A stretch of DNA of 64,000 bases from an uncultured Nostocoides sp. (GCA_937873315.1 CALMQX010000025.1:1-64000), one strand, 5' to 3'. Counted from the first letter of the stretch, positions 42,563 through 52,773 are shown. Numbers and translations: made by a program. Notes: generated from the sequence alone by a model not told the origin.

Positions 42563-43792
42563 ATGCCGCTCCCGTCGCATGCAGTCGGCTTTCGTCGGAT
42601 GTGGGAGGACCTGCATCCGATCGGGCGCGACCCCGGAAGCGGTGGATATCGCCGCTTCGCCTGGAGCCGCGAGGATGCGCTCTTGCGCGAATGGTTTGCC
42701 GGGGAGTGTGCCGCTCGGGGCCTCGACCTGACCACCGACCGGATGGGCAACCAATGGGCCTGGTGGGGCGATCCCGACGCGGCGGTGCACGCCGGGACCC
42801 CGGGCATCGTGATCGGTTCCCACTTGGACTCGGTGCCCGACGGCGGAGCCTTCGACGGCCCGCTGGGCGTCGTGTCCGCCCTGGCGACCGTCGACCTCCT
42901 GCGAGCGAGCGGGGTACGCCCCGGCCGACCCATCGCCGTGGTCAACATGGTCGACGAGGAAGGCGCCCGCTTCGGGGTGGCCTGCGCCGGGTCGCGGGTC
43001 ATCACCGGGGTGCTCGACGCCGATCGCGCTCGCGGATTGACCGATGCCGATGGCGTGAGCATGGCCGAGGCGATGCGCCACGCCGGGCAGGACCCGGACC
43101 ACCTGGGGCGCGACGACGAGACGCTGGCGCGGATCGGCACCTTCATCGAGCTGCATGTCGAGCAGGGTCGGCACCTGGCCGACACCGAGCACCCGGTCGC
43201 GGTGGGTTCGGACATTTGGCCGCATGGCCGCTGGCGGATCGATGTGCCCGGCGAGGCCAATCACGCGGGCACCACGCGGCTTCAGGACCGAGATGACGCC
43301 ATGCTCGGACTGGCCGCGCTGGTCATCGCCGCCCGGCGGTCGGCGCACGAGCAGGGCTGCGTTGCCACGGTCGGCAAGATCGCGGTCACCCCCAATGGCG
43401 TCAATGCCATCCCCAGTGCGGCCACCGGATGGCTTGATGCTCGGGGCGCGGATGAGCAGGCAGTTCACCGCGTGGTGGCCGAGATGGGCGAGGTCGCCGG
43501 GGACTTCGGAGGCCGGGTCACACAGGAGTCCTGGACCCCGACGACGGCCTTCGATCCGGCTCTGGTGCGGCGGATGGCAACCCGGCTCGGCGGCATACCG
43601 GTGATCGGGACCGGCGCTGGCCATGACGCCGGCATCCTGGCCAATCACGGCATTCGCAGTGCCATGCTCTTTGTCCGCAACCCCACGGGCATCTCGCACT
43701 CGCCCGAAGAGTTCGCCAGCGAGGACGACTGCGTCGCGGGCATCGAGGCCCTGCATGATGTGGTCCTGGATTGTGTGGGAGGAGCCGCGTGA
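42563..43792 (+). CDS. M20-family amidohydrolase in the hut cluster (putative N-formylglutamate deformylase)
   Basis: 409-residue zinc hydrolase of the allantoate amidohydrolase/N-carbamoylase branch of M20. Metal ligands are visible in GSHLDSVPDGGAFDGPLGV, NMVDEEGARFG, FIELHVEQG and the late TGAGHDAGIL; the lid domain has NHAGTTRLQDRDD. Allantoate or hydantoin work is unlikely inside a hut operon. HutF makes N-formylglutamate, and no HutG deformylase gene is present, so I infer that this enzyme releases formate and glutamate. Its start codon is in a GTATGCCG word; the stop overlaps hutF (GTGA). Confidence 0.85.
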   Translation: MPLPSHAVGFRRMWEDLHPIGRDPGSGGYRRFAWSREDALLREWFAGECAARGLDLTTDRMGNQWAWWGDPDAAVHAGTPGIVIGSHLDSVPDGGAFDGPLGVVSALATVDLLRASGVRPGRPIAVVNMVDEEGARFGVACAGSRVITGVLDADRARGLTDADGVSMAEAMRHAGQDPDHLGRDDETLARIGTFIELHVEQGRHLADTEHPVAVGSDIWPHGRWRIDVPGEANHAGTTRLQDRDDAMLGLAALVIAARRSAHEQGCVATVGKIAVTPNGVNAIPSAATGWLDARGADEQAVHRVVAEMGEVAGDFGGRVTQESWTPTTAFDPALVRRMATRLGGIPVIGTGAGHDAGILANHGIRSAMLFVRNPTGISHSPEEFASEDDCVAGIEALHDVVLDCVGGAA

Positions 43793-45135
43793 CCACCTGG
43801 TTCTGCGATTACGCGGTGCTGCCTTCTGGGGTGGCCCGACATGTGCGCATCACCGTCGAGGGCGACCGCATTGTTGAGGTGGTCAAGCGCGCCAAGCGGG
43901 CCGAGGGTGACACCCACCTGCGCGGGGTGACCCTGCCCGGCGCCGCAAATGGACACAGCCACGCCTTCCATCGCGCGCTGCGGGGGCGCACCCATGGCGA
44001 GGGTGGCAACTTCTGGACCTGGCGCAACCAGATGTATGCCGTGACGGAGCGACTCACCCCGCAGACCTATCGGGCTTTGGCTCGGGCGGTCTTCGCCGAG
44101 ATGGTGCTCGCGGGCTACACCGTGGTCGGGGAGTTCCACTATCTCCATCACGCGCCAGGTGGGCTGCCCTATGAGGACCCCAATGCGATGGGTCTCGCGC
44201 TGGTCGATGCTGCGCGCGAGGCGGGCATCCGGATCACGCTGCTTGATGCCTGCTATCTCGCCGGTGGCCTTTTCGCCTCGGGCCACGAGCCCCTGGACGC
44301 GGTGCAGCAGCGGTTTAGCGATGGCTCGGTGGAGGTCTGGGCGCAGCGGGTCGGCCGGTTAACCCCCACGGAGACAGCGAGATTCGGGGCCGCGATCCAC
44401 TCAGTGCGCGCGGTCCCCAGGGACTCTCTGGGGCCGATTGCCGCGACGGCACGCGCTGGCGTGGGGTCGGTTCCCGGACCGATGCCCTTGCACCTGCATC
44501 TCTCGGAGCAGCCCGGCGAGAATGTCGCCTGCCAAACGCACTATGGCTGCACGCCGAGCGAGTTGATCGCCGCCGAGGGGGTGTTGGGGCCGATGACGAC
44601 GGTCGTGCACGCCACCCACCTCACCGATCATGACATCGAGCTCTTGGGTGAGGCCCAGGTGACTGCCTGTTTCTGTCCGACGACCGAGCGCGACCTGGCC
44701 GACGGCATTGGTCCAGCCCGTGAGTTGACCGAGCATGGGGTGCGACTCTCGCTGGGGTCGGACCAGCACGCCGTGATCGACCCCTTCGAGGAGGTCCGCG
44801 GTGTCGAGATGAACGAGCGCCTGCGCAGCCTGGAGCGCGGCCGCTTCGAGATCCCCGACCTGCTCGATATGGCCTGCGCCCACGGATATGCCTCCCTGGG
44901 GTGGCCCGAGGGTGGCCGGCTCGTCGAGGGGCATCTCGCGGACTTCGTCACGGTTCGCCTGGACAGCGCGCGCACGGCGGGCTGCGGTCCGGATCAGGTC
45001 GGGTATGCCGCGACCTCGGCCGATGTCACCGATGTCGTCATTGGCGGCGAACACCTGGTGCAGCGGGGCGTGCACCGGCTGGGGGATGTCGGCGAACTCC
45101 TGCAGGAGGCACTCTCGCAGGTGCGCGCTCCATGA
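43789..45135 (+). CDS. hutF: Formimidoylglutamate deiminase
   Basis: Fourth step of the deiminase branch: N-formimino-L-glutamate to N-formylglutamate plus ammonia. 448-residue amidohydrolase. [20 protein letters not shown] carries the HxH metal pair, [11 protein letters not shown] and [13 protein letters not shown] add histidines, and [21 protein letters not shown] holds the catalytic Asp and the HutF-specific segment. GTG 43789 overlaps the M20 stop; the stop overlaps hutI (ATGA). This marks the pathway as the HutF type, not the HutG formiminoglutamase type. Confidence 0.95.
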   Translation: MTTWFCDYAVLPSGVARHVRITVEGDRIVEVVKRAKRAEGDTHLRGVTLPGAANGHSHAFHRALRGRTHGEGGNFWTWRNQMYAVTERLTPQTYRALARAVFAEMVLAGYTVVGEFHYLHHAPGGLPYEDPNAMGLALVDAAREAGIRITLLDACYLAGGLFASGHEPLDAVQQRFSDGSVEVWAQRVGRLTPTETARFGAAIHSVRAVPRDSLGPIAATARAGVGSVPGPMPLHLHLSEQPGENVACQTHYGCTPSELIAAEGVLGPMTTVVHATHLTDHDIELLGEAQVTACFCPTTERDLADGIGPARELTEHGVRLSLGSDQHAVIDPFEEVRGVEMNERLRSLERGRFEIPDLLDMACAHGYASLGWPEGGRLVEGHLADFVTVRLDSARTAGCGPDQVGYAATSADVTDVVIGGEHLVQRGVHRLGDVGELLQEALSQVRAP

Positions 45136-46313
45136 GCACCCTCGTCCACGGGATCAGTCAACTCGTCACCTGCCAGGGTGCTGAGCCGGCCGACGTCGGC
45201 CTGATCGCCGAGGCGGCCGTGGTCGTCCAGGACGGCCGGATTGCCTGGGTCGGTGCGGCCTCAGTGGCGCCCGAGTGCGATGAGGCCATCGATCTGGGCG
45301 GTCGCGCCGTGCTGCCGGGATTCGTGGACAGCCATGCCCATCTGGTCTTCGCCGGAGATCGAGCCGGCGAGTTCACGGCACGGATGACTGGTACCCCGTA
45401 CGACGGTGGCGGCATTGGGGTGTCGATGGCGGCCACACGAGCAGCCACCGATGATGAACTACGGGCCCTCGTGGCCGCGCGCGTGGCAGAGATGCGCGCG
45501 CAGGGCACGACGACCATCGAGATCAAGAGCGGCTATGGACTGAGCGTCCACGACGAGGAACGCGCGCTGCGCATCGCCCGCGAGTTCACCTCCGAGACCA
45601 CCTTTTTGGGGGCGCATGTCGTGCCTCCCGAGATGCGCGGCGAGCGGGCGGCATACGTCGACCTGGTCACTGGGCCCATGCTCGCGGCCTGCGCCCCGCA
45701 GGCTCGCTGGGTGGACGTCTTCTGCGAGCCCAACTCGCCCTACGCCTTCACCGAGGACGAGTCCCGCCAGGTACTCGCTGCCGGTATCGCGGCCGGCCTG
45801 CTCCCTCGGGTGCATGGCAACCAGCTGGGGCCTGGGCCGGGAATCGGACTGGCTGTCGAGATGGGCGCGGCCAGCGTCGACCACTGCACCTTCGCCAGCG
45901 ACGACGACCTTGGGGCCCTGGCCGCCTCGTCCACGGTGGCTACCTTGCTGCCGGGAGTGGAGTTCTCCACCCGATCTCCCTACCCTGACGGCCGCCGCTT
46001 CCTGGCCGCTGGCGTGCGCATCGCCATCGCGTCGGACTGCAACCCCGGCACGTGCTACTCATCCTCCATGCCCTTCATGATCGCGCTCGCCGTGCGAGAG
46101 ATGGGGCTTTCACCGGCTGAGGCGGTCTGGGCGGCAACGGCTGGTGGCGCTGCGGCGTTGCGGCGCAACGACATTGGACGGATCGCGGTGGGGGCACTGG
46201 CGCACTTTGCCGTGCTCGAGGCGCCGAGCTATGAGCATCTGGCATACCGCCCGGGGGTGCCTCTGGCCAGGTCATTGGTGCTCTCCGAGGGCGCTCTCGA
46301 GGGCGCTCGCTAG
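45132..46313 (+). CDS. hutI: Imidazolonepropionase
   Basis: Third step: hydrolyses 4-imidazolone-5-propionate to N-formimino-L-glutamate. 393-residue metal-dependent amidohydrolase. [18 protein letters not shown] has the HxH pair; [25 protein letters not shown] and [17 protein letters not shown] supply the further His and Asp and the family signature. It is the last hut gene. Its TAG stop shares the tetranucleotide CTAG with the TAG of the convergent deacetylase gene. Confidence 0.96.
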   Translation: MSTLVHGISQLVTCQGAEPADVGLIAEAAVVVQDGRIAWVGAASVAPECDEAIDLGGRAVLPGFVDSHAHLVFAGDRAGEFTARMTGTPYDGGGIGVSMAATRAATDDELRALVAARVAEMRAQGTTTIEIKSGYGLSVHDEERALRIAREFTSETTFLGAHVVPPEMRGERAAYVDLVTGPMLAACAPQARWVDVFCEPNSPYAFTEDESRQVLAAGIAAGLLPRVHGNQLGPGPGIGLAVEMGAASVDHCTFASDDDLGALAASSTVATLLPGVEFSTRSPYPDGRRFLAAGVRIAIASDCNPGTCYSSSMPFMIALAVREMGLSPAEAVWAATAGGAAALRRNDIGRIAVGALAHFAVLEAPSYEHLAYRPGVPLARSLVLSEGALEGAR

Positions 46314-47182
46314 CCGGAGCAGCCCGGCAGTGCCCGCAACTCAAAGCCTGCGGCCTGGATCGCCGGGATCAACGTGCTCACCGCGGCGACGGTGTGCGAG
46401 CGGTCGCCGCCTCCGTCGTGCATCAGGACGATGGCGCCGGGACGAAGCCCTTTCATCACGGAGCTGACGATGGCCTTGGCGCTCGGCCGCATCCAGTCGG
46501 AGGTGTCGACGGACCATAGGTAGTGGTGCAGGCCGGCTCCTTTGATCACGCGCTCGACCCGAGGGCTGGTCGATCCGTAGGGGGCCCGGAAGCAGGTCGC
46601 TGCGCCGATAACCGCCTGCGTGCGCCGAATCTCGGTGCGGATGGCGGCATTGCTCTGGCCCGTGAGTTCGGGGTGGCTCCAGGTGTGATTGCCGATGGCA
46701 TTGCCCTGAGCGCGTATAGCGTCGACGATCGCGGGATACTTCGCCGCGCGCACCCCCATCACGAAGAAGGTGGCCTTCGCCTGGTTGCGGGCAAGAATGG
46801 CCAGGATCGCAGGGGTGGCGTCCGGCCGCGGCCCGTCGTCGAAGGTGAGGTAGACCACGCCACGTCGGGGCTTGGCGCGCGTGCTGGCTGGGGTCTGGGC
46901 CGTAGGCGCAGGCGCAGGCGCAGACTCTGCGTGACTCTGCTGCGAGGTGGTGGCTGCCTTGTCCGGGCCCAGGGTCGGTACCAGCAAGCGAACCGGCAGA
47001 TCCCACGAGGCGGGCGTGTCGGCGTCGCCCGGAGTGACCGGGACACCGTTGGACTCTGGCCTGGTCGGCACTGATCCGGTCACGTCCGCGGTAGCGACCT
47101 CCGCCGAGGCGAGGGGCGAGCCAAGGGCGATCAGGGTCGCGAGACTCACCATGCCGGCGATCGCTCCCGATCGCATCCGCAT
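46310..47182 (-). CDS. Secreted polysaccharide deacetylase (NodB domain)
   Basis: 290 residues. A signal peptide (about 1-28, ending around SPLASA) and a Thr/Ala/Pro-rich linker precede the NodB domain: TFDDGPRPD (catalytic and metal Asp), [10 protein letters not shown] (metal His pair), [16 protein letters not shown] and IVLMHDGGG. These are all five family motifs, so the enzyme should be active, probably on peptidoglycan or another extracellular aminoglycan. It is convergent with hutI (4-bp overlap) and unlikely to belong to histidine metabolism. Confidence 0.92.
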   Translation of the reverse strand: MRMRSGAIAGMVSLATLIALGSPLASAEVATADVTGSVPTRPESNGVPVTPGDADTPASWDLPVRLLVPTLGPDKAATTSQQSHAESAPAPAPTAQTPASTRAKPRRGVVYLTFDDGPRPDATPAILAILARNQAKATFFVMGVRAAKYPAIVDAIRAQGNAIGNHTWSHPELTGQSNAAIRTEIRRTQAVIGAATCFRAPYGSTSPRVERVIKGAGLHHYLWSVDTSDWMRPSAKAIVSSVMKGLRPGAIVLMHDGGGDRSHTVAAVSTLIPAIQAAGFELRALPGCSG

Positions 47183-47256
47183 CCCGTCTCCAGCCGTTTC
47201 GCTCGTCCCTGCACGTCTCGCGCGCGCAAGACACCTCCACGGTATCCCGGGCCGAC

Positions 47257-47290
47257 CCCCACGCAGGGCAGACCCGCCGTGGGCGTGGGG
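47257..47290. terminator. Hairpin in the gap between DUF4235 and the deacetylase
   Basis: CCCCACGC (47257-47264) pairs with GCGTGGGG (47283-47290). It lies about 27 bp beyond the DUF4235 stop on the minus strand and upstream of the deacetylase start, so it is a plausible terminator that separates the two genes. No T-tract. Confidence 0.4.
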
Positions 47291-47316
47291 CCCGCGTGGG
47301 CTAGGTCGCCGTGGGC

Positions 47317-47625
47317 CTAGGCCGGGGGTTGAGTCGCGGTGGCTTGGTCAGCCCCCGAGGCGGCGCGCAGCGCGGCTGGCGGGTGCCCCGCGGACTGCTC
47401 GTAGTAGGCGGCCGCTTTGCGGGTGGCCACGGTCTTGGCGGCAGCCGTGGTGAGGGCGGTCAAGGCGGCATAGGCGACCGCCTGGCGAGCCGGGGCCTGC
47501 GGGTCCTTGGGGTCGACCCGGTCCTGGCCGGCGGTGCGCCAGATCAGGTCCGCGACCTTGGTGGCGAGCAGTCCGGCGAGCACCGCGGAACCGGTAGCCA
47601 GAATCTTCCAGACAGCCTTGCCCAT
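47317..47625 (-). CDS. DUF4235 family membrane-associated protein
   Basis: 102 residues. KAVWKILATGSAVLAGLLATKVADLIWRTA and a second hydrophobic segment (VAYAALTALTTAAAKTVATRKAA) match the DUF4235 pattern of small actinobacterial integral membrane proteins with unknown function. ATG 47625 is supported by a TACAGT 6 nt upstream; the frame stays open to 47730 through the TPP riboswitch, which is not coding. It is divergent from the thiamine transporter. Confidence 0.8.
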   Translation of the reverse strand: MGKAVWKILATGSAVLAGLLATKVADLIWRTAGQDRVDPKDPQAPARQAVAYAALTALTTAAAKTVATRKAAAYYEQSAGHPPAALRAASGADQATATQPPA

Positions 47626-47631
47626 GGCGTC

Positions 47632-47637
47632 ACTGTA
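47632..47637 (-). promoter_or_regulatory. Putative -10 hexamer of the DUF4235 gene
   Basis: TACAGT on the minus strand ends 6 nt before the ATG at 47625; leaderless spacing. Confidence 0.45.
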
Positions 47638-47667
47638 GACCTGCCGGGGTATCGTTGAGGAGTCCAT

Positions 47668-47757
47668 ACGACAGGGGAGCGCTTCGGCGCTGAGAGTGCG
47701 GCATCCCGCCGCAGACCCTTGAACCTGCACCGGTTAGCACCGGCGAAGGAAGTCGAG
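47668..47757 (+). ncRNA. TPP (THI-box) riboswitch
   Basis: Contains the conserved thi-box segments in order: ACAGGGGAGC, the GCTGAGAGTGCGG core (about 47689-47701), a variable P3 stem (GCGGCATCCCGCCGC), GACCCTTGAACCTG, and the closing GCACCGGCGAAGGAAG. Thiamine pyrophosphate binding would lower expression of the ykoE operon. A GAGAGG ribosome site follows within 20 bases, so translational control is likely, but sequestration was not modelled. Confidence 0.93.
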
Positions 47758-47768
47758 AGGCTTTACTG

Positions 47769-48428
47769 ATGTCCACTCTGCATTCGTCCACTCAGTCGTC
47801 CACGGTGATGGCGCGCTCGCCGCTCATGACCTGGCGCACCGTCGATATCCTCACCGCCACCATGCTGGGGGCGGCTTTCGGAATTGCCTATTGGGGCTGG
47901 GGCCAGCTCTACAACGGCCCGATCACAGCCCTCAAAATTGGCTATGCCCCGTTGATGGGGCTCTTCTCGGGCCTGTGGTTCCTCGCGGGGGTCGTCGGAG
48001 CATTGGTCGTGCGTCGACCCGGGGCCGCCCTGCTGTGCGAGGTCGTCGCCGCGCTGGTCTCCATGCTGCCGGGAACCGAGTGGGGTGCCACGGTGCTCAT
48101 CTCGGGGATCCTTCAAGGCCTGGGGGTCGAGCTCGTGTTCGCGGCCTTGGGCTATCGGCGCTTTGGCCTGAGCGTGGCGCTGCTGGCGGGTGCCATGGCG
48201 GCGCCGCTGGAGTGGTTCTTCGAGACCTTCTCGCTGCCTGCCGGCGGCGGTGGTTGGTATGCCGATTGGCCGGCCGGGGACAAGCTTGCGTACCTGGCCG
48301 CACTGGTGGTCTCCGGGGCGCTGCTTGCTGGGCTGCTGGGTTGGATGCTCACCCGGGCCTTGGCTCGCGCCGGTGCCCTGTCAGCCTTCCCGGCAGGCCA
48401 GGAAGTCTTGGAGTCTCGCGCTGTCTGA
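47769..48428 (+). CDS. ykoE: Thiamine/HMP ECF transporter substrate-binding protein YkoE
   Basis: 219-residue membrane S-component. About five to six hydrophobic segments begin at ATMLGAAFGIAYWGWG; LYNGPITALKIGYAPLMGLFSGLWFLAG and LPGTEWGATVLISGILQGLGVE are highly typical of YkoE. It captures thiamine or its pyrimidine precursor. The upstream TPP riboswitch and the downstream ATPase-permease gene fix the role. The coding sequence overlaps the next gene's probable CTG start by 8 bp. Confidence 0.94.
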   Translation: MSTLHSSTQSSTVMARSPLMTWRTVDILTATMLGAAFGIAYWGWGQLYNGPITALKIGYAPLMGLFSGLWFLAGVVGALVVRRPGAALLCEVVAALVSMLPGTEWGATVLISGILQGLGVELVFAALGYRRFGLSVALLAGAMAAPLEWFFETFSLPAGGGGWYADWPAGDKLAYLAALVVSGALLAGLLGWMLTRALARAGALSAFPAGQEVLESRAV

Positions 48429-50535
48429 GCTGCGCGTCGAGCACCTGAGTTGGCGTCCGTTTGGCCGCCGGGAGCCGGTGCTGCGGGATATCTCACTGAC
48501 CCTCACGGCCGGCGAGCGCGTGCTGCTCGTCGGGCCCTCGGGGTCGGGCAAGTCAACGCTGCTCCGGGCCTTGGCCGGGTTGGTGGACAGCGTGGACTCG
48601 GGTGATCTCTCGGGCGTTGTCGAGCTCGACGGCCGGGCCGTGGGCTCGCGTCCGGGCGAGGTCGGTCTGGTGCTGCAGGAGCCGGGCGCGGGGGTGGTCG
48701 CCGCCACGCTCGCGCGTGATGTGGCCTTCGGACTCGAGAACGTCGGTATGCCGCGGGCGGACATGCCCGCGGTCGTCACCCGTGCTCTGGAAGCCGTGGG
48801 CATGAGTGACCTGCCCGCAGATCGGCCGACCTCGCAACTCTCTGGCGGGCAGGCCCAGCGGTTGGCCATCGCCGGAGCGCTGGCGCTGCGCCCCGAGGTC
48901 CTCTTGCTCGATGAACCGACGGCCATGCTGGACGCCGAGAGTGCTGAGGCGATCCGGGCGGCCGTCGGCTCGGTCATGCAGCAGGGGATCACCACGGTCA
49001 TCGTCGAGCATCTACTCGGTCCGTGGGTGCCGCTGGTGGACCGGGTGATCGTGCTGTCGCCGGAGGGGTGCCTGGTGGCCGACGGCCCGGTCAAGGATGT
49101 CTTGGCCGAGCAGCGAGCGTGGCTCTTGGAGTTGGGGGTGTGGGTGCCCAATGCCCCGGTGCCAGACGCTCTGGCGCCGCCGGTCGACGCGCTGCGCGAG
49201 CCGCGCGCCGGGGACATCGTCTCGGCCAGCACGCTGCACGTCGGGACGCGCGCGGTCCTGGAGCAGCCCATCGAGGCGAAGGCCGGGTCGCTCACCGCGC
49301 TCGTGGGGCCTTCGGGCGGGGGCAAATCGACCATCCTGCATGCGCTGGCCGGGTTCGTGTCGCCCACCCAGGGTGCGGTCAGTATCGCCCCGCATACCTC
49401 GGCGCCCGAGTTGGCTCGAACCCTGGCCTGGGTGCCGCAGTGGTCCAGTTCGACGGTCATCGCCACGAGCGTGCTCGACGACGTGCTGGTGACCACACGG
49501 GCGCTGGGCGAGGAGTCGCCGCAGAGCCTGGCACGGGCCCGGGCGCTGCTCGCTGCGGTGGGCTTGACTCATCTCGAGCAGGCCGATCCGCGCACGCTGT
49601 CCGGCGGGGAACAGCGACGCCTTGCCCTGGCTGCTGCCTTGCACCACGGGCCTCCGACGCTCCTGGTCGATGAGCCCACGATTGGTCAGGACCGGCATAC
49701 CTGGGCGGCCTTGGTCGGTCTGGTCGCGGCCTACCAGGGACTCGGGGGAGCGGTAGTTGCGGCCACCCACGACCGGCACGTCATCGACCGGGCGACCACG
49801 GTCATCGCGGTGCGCCCCCCGACGCGCTCGCCGGCCATCCGGCGGCCCTCTCTGGTCGACCGCTGCGGTCCGCTCTCCCTGCTCCTCGGAGCGCTGCTCG
49901 GCATCCCAGCCGGGGTGCTCTCCCCGCACTGGTCGACCACCGTGGGCGTCATCGGCCTGCAGCTCCTGCTACTGGTCATCGGGCTCGGCCGGCGCACCCC
50001 GACAGCCGCGCTCCGAATCCTGCCGGGGCTGCTCGCGGCCCTCTCGGTGGGCTGGTCGACCTGGTGGCTGGCCCGTGACGTGGATGCGGCCTGGACGGCG
50101 GCCTTGCGGGTCTTGGCGGTCGTCATTCCCGCGGCCGCGCTCATCCCCGCGATTGATCCTGATGCTCTCGGAGACCACCTCGCCCAGCGGCTCCACCTGC
50201 CCGACCGGCCAGTGGTGGCGGTCGCGGCTGCGGTCCATCGGGTCCAGGATCTGGGGGCGATCTGGCGCGAGTTATCCCAAGCCCGCAGAGTACGTGGGCT
50301 CTCGGCGAGTTGGCGCCACCCGGTGCAGCTGGGTCGACACCTGCTGGCGCTGACCATGGGCCTGCTGATCAGAACCCTGGGGTCGGCGGCGGATCTCGCG
50401 GTCGCGATGGATGCCCGGGGATTTGCGCGCGCCTACCGTCGCTCGTGGTGGGGCACCGCCCCATGGCGTTGGGCGGATACCGCCCTGGTGGTCGCCTGGT
50501 CCCTGCCGGTCGCCTATGCGATCTGGGCCCGCTGA
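48421..50535 (+). CDS. Fused ECF ATPase-ATPase-transmembrane protein (YkoD-YkoC fusion)
   Basis: About 704 residues holding all three energising parts of an ECF importer. ABC domain 1 has Walker [10 protein letters not shown] (38-46), [12 protein letters not shown] (about 140) and LLLDEP; ABC domain 2 has GPSGGGKST (about 297), [12 protein letters not shown] (about 393) and LLVDEP. From about 480 the chain becomes a multi-helix EcfT/CbiQ-like permease with [11 protein letters not shown] and [13 protein letters not shown], the coupling-helix motifs. No ATG, GTG or TTG lies at the domain start; a CTG at 48421 has GGAG 7 nt upstream. GTG 48373 is the nearest canonical alternative. Confidence 0.88.
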   Translation: MSELRVEHLSWRPFGRREPVLRDISLTLTAGERVLLVGPSGSGKSTLLRALAGLVDSVDSGDLSGVVELDGRAVGSRPGEVGLVLQEPGAGVVAATLARDVAFGLENVGMPRADMPAVVTRALEAVGMSDLPADRPTSQLSGGQAQRLAIAGALALRPEVLLLDEPTAMLDAESAEAIRAAVGSVMQQGITTVIVEHLLGPWVPLVDRVIVLSPEGCLVADGPVKDVLAEQRAWLLELGVWVPNAPVPDALAPPVDALREPRAGDIVSASTLHVGTRAVLEQPIEAKAGSLTALVGPSGGGKSTILHALAGFVSPTQGAVSIAPHTSAPELARTLAWVPQWSSSTVIATSVLDDVLVTTRALGEESPQSLARARALLAAVGLTHLEQADPRTLSGGEQRRLALAAALHHGPPTLLVDEPTIGQDRHTWAALVGLVAAYQGLGGAVVAATHDRHVIDRATTVIAVRPPTRSPAIRRPSLVDRCGPLSLLLGALLGIPAGVLSPHWSTTVGVIGLQLLLLVIGLGRRTPTAALRILPGLLAALSVGWSTWWLARDVDAAWTAALRVLAVVIPAAALIPAIDPDALGDHLAQRLHLPDRPVVAVAAAVHRVQDLGAIWRELSQARRVRGLSASWRHPVQLGRHLLALTMGLLIRTLGSAADLAVAMDARGFARAYRRSWWGTAPWRWADTALVVAWSLPVAYAIWAR

Positions 50536-50557
50536 GCGGGCTGCGCCCGGACGTACC

Positions 50558-51583
50558 ATGGACCCCATGCCCTCCACGAAGCGTGTCCTGCTCGCTGCCC
50601 CGCGTGGCTACTGCGCTGGCGTTGATCGGGCGGTGGTCACGGTGGAGAAGGCCCTCGAGCTGTATGGACCGCCGGTGTACGTCCGCAAAGAGATCGTGCA
50701 CAACAAGCATGTCGTCACCACCCTGGAAAAGCGCGGCGCCATCTTTGTGGACGAGACCCACGAAGTGCCCGAGGGTGCGACCGTGATCTTCTCCGCCCAT
50801 GGGGTCGCACCGGTGGTCCACGAGGAGGCGCGGGCGCTGTCCTTGAAGACCATTGACGCAACCTGCCCATTGGTGACCAAGGTCCACCGGGAGGCGCTGC
50901 GCTTCGCCGATGCGGACTACGACATCCTGCTCATCGGACACGAGGGTCACGAGGAGGTCATCGGGACCTCCGGCGAGGCGCCCGAGCACATCCAACTTGT
51001 GGACGGCCCCGATGACGTCGACCGGATCACGGTGCGCGACCCAGAGAAGGTGGTCTGGCTCTCGCAGACCACGCTCTCGGTCGACGAGACCATGGAAACC
51101 GTGCGGCGACTGCGCGAGCGCTTTCCGCACCTGCAGGATCCCCCCTCCGACGACATTTGCTATGCCACGCAGAACCGTCAGTTGGCGGTTAAGCAGATGG
51201 CCCCGGAGACCGATCTGATGATCGTCGTCGGGTCACGTAACTCCTCGAACTCGGTGCGCCTCGTTGAGGTCGCGCTCGAGCATGGCTGCCGCGCAGGGCA
51301 TCTCGTGGACTATGCCGACGAGATCGACCCATCGTGGCTCGATGGAGTGAGCACTGTGGGCGTGACCTCCGGCGCATCGGTGCCCGAGGTCTTGGTGCGC
51401 GGCGTGCTGGAGTACTTGGCGGAGCGCGGCTATACCGATGTCCAGCGGGTGGTCGCGGCCGAGGAGTCGCTGATGTTCTCGCTACCGACCGAGATTCGCC
51501 GGGACCTCAAGGCTGCCGGCTTCTCGGACAAGATGCGTCACGACGCATCCTTCACGGCATCCGAGGCCGGCTCGCTCCACTGA
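50558..51583 (+). CDS. ispH: 4-Hydroxy-3-methylbut-2-enyl diphosphate reductase
   Basis: Final step of the MEP isoprenoid pathway, giving IPP and DMAPP. 341 residues with an oxygen-sensitive iron-sulfur cluster: the three Cys are in [23 protein letters not shown] and [22 protein letters not shown] and [14 protein letters not shown] line the substrate site. ATG 50558 (or 50567) follows the transporter gene by 22 bp. Its 3' end overlaps the convergent rmuC gene by 46 bp. In M. tuberculosis ispH lies next to xseA, which here is 45 kb away. Confidence 0.97.
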   Translation: MDPMPSTKRVLLAAPRGYCAGVDRAVVTVEKALELYGPPVYVRKEIVHNKHVVTTLEKRGAIFVDETHEVPEGATVIFSAHGVAPVVHEEARALSLKTIDATCPLVTKVHREALRFADADYDILLIGHEGHEEVIGTSGEAPEHIQLVDGPDDVDRITVRDPEKVVWLSQTTLSVDETMETVRRLRERFPHLQDPPSDDICYATQNRQLAVKQMAPETDLMIVVGSRNSSNSVRLVEVALEHGCRAGHLVDYADEIDPSWLDGVSTVGVTSGASVPEVLVRGVLEYLAERGYTDVQRVVAAEESLMFSLPTEIRRDLKAAGFSDKMRHDASFTASEAGSLH

Positions 51584-52731
51584 CCCTCCAGGTCCAACTC
51601 CACACGGCGATCCGGCCGTGTGACCTGCTCGATGAGTTCGTATGCCGTCAGCGGTCGCGGCACCCGGTCGGCGGTCGAGAGCTCAGGCAAGGCGGAGGAC
51701 ACCACCCCCAGATCCTGCATGCGCCGAGCGCTGACCAGCACGCGGGACTCCAAGGCGCCGACAAGTCCGTTGTACGCCTCGACGCTCGCGGTAAGAGAAC
51801 GGCCGACCTTGGCGGTGTGCTCCCCGAGGGTGGACAGGCGGGCATAGAGATCCCGGCCCAGGGTGAGCACCTCGGCGGCATGCTCGACCACGGCGCTCTG
51901 CTGCCAGGTGAAGGCCACCGTGCGGACCAGGGCCATCAAGCCAGCTGGCCCGACAAGCACCACGCGGTCGGCGAGCGCCGCCTCGTGCAGGCCGGGCTGA
52001 GCATCGAGGGCGGCCGCCAACATGGCGTCGGTCGGCACAAAGCAGACCACCATCTCGGGGGTCACCGGGAAGGCTGTCCAGTACTCCTTGGCGGCCAAAG
52101 CCTGGACATGTCGGCGCAAGGCCACCGCATGCTCGCGCAGCAACTGGCTACGCTCGTCCTCGGGGAGGTCCTGCGCCTGGGCGGCCAAGAAGGCATCCAT
52201 GGGTGCCTTGGCGTCGATGACCAGCACCTTGTCTCCGGGCAGTCGGACCAGGACATCGGGGCGCACCGCGCCATGGCGCGCGGTGGCGCTCACCTGCATG
52301 TCGAAATCACAGCGCGCCAGCATGCCGCTCAGCTCCAGCACCCGCCGCAACTGCACCTCTCCCCAGGCGCCACGCACCGTCGAGGAACGCAGCGAACCCA
52401 CCAGGCTCGCCGTCGCCTGACCCAACTCCGCGGTGCCACCCTCAACCCGGGCCAAGACCGAGCGAATCGAGCCGAACTGCTCCACGCGGTCCCGCTCCAG
52501 CACCCCGACCTGACGCTCCACCCGCCCCAGTGCGTCCTTGAGCGGCGCCAACATGGCCGCACTCTGCAGGTCCTCGGACAGCGAGATCTCCAGGTCATCA
52601 ACGCGCTCGCGCAGGAGATCGCGCTCGGTCTCCAGCGCGCTCCGGCGAGCGCCGTGCACAAGCGCAGCCAACCACCAGGTAGCCGCGGCGGTCAGCACGG
52701 CCGCGAGTGCGGCATACATCCACATCTGCAT
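51538..52731 (-). CDS. rmuC: DNA recombination protein RmuC
   Basis: 397 residues. An N-terminal membrane helix (about residues 4-24) and a coiled-coil region (about 30-95, [18 protein letters not shown]...) precede the nuclease-like RmuC domain with [43 protein letters not shown] (PD-(D/E)xK-type DAK) and [16 protein letters not shown]. RmuC limits DNA inversions and rearrangements in E. coli; its exact activity is unsettled. Its last 46 bp overlap ispH on the other strand. Confidence 0.92.
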   Translation of the reverse strand: MQMWMYAALAAVLTAAATWWLAALVHGARRSALETERDLLRERVDDLEISLSEDLQSAAMLAPLKDALGRVERQVGVLERDRVEQFGSIRSVLARVEGGTAELGQATASLVGSLRSSTVRGAWGEVQLRRVLELSGMLARCDFDMQVSATARHGAVRPDVLVRLPGDKVLVIDAKAPMDAFLAAQAQDLPEDERSQLLREHAVALRRHVQALAAKEYWTAFPVTPEMVVCFVPTDAMLAAALDAQPGLHEAALADRVVLVGPAGLMALVRTVAFTWQQSAVVEHAAEVLTLGRDLYARLSTLGEHTAKVGRSLTASVEAYNGLVGALESRVLVSARRMQDLGVVSSALPELSTADRVPRPLTAYELIEQVTRPDRRVELDLEGQWSEPASDAVKDAS

Positions 52732-52773
52732 GAGCCCGACTCTGGCAGCAGCCACCGACAGTGCGGCCGAAGC

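Noticed and set aside
40712-43756. A 1014-codon open frame on the minus strand across hutU and the M20 gene.
   Set aside because: It is antisense to two clearly conserved genes, has no recognisable motif, and long antisense frames are expected at this G+C and codon usage.
42563-43792. Allantoate amidohydrolase of purine degradation.
   Set aside because: No allantoin genes are nearby and the gene is coupled to hutF and hutI; the hut role is more consistent, although specificity is unproven.
47626-47730. N-terminal extension of DUF4235 by 35 residues.
   Set aside because: It runs through the TPP riboswitch of the opposite strand and lacks family similarity.
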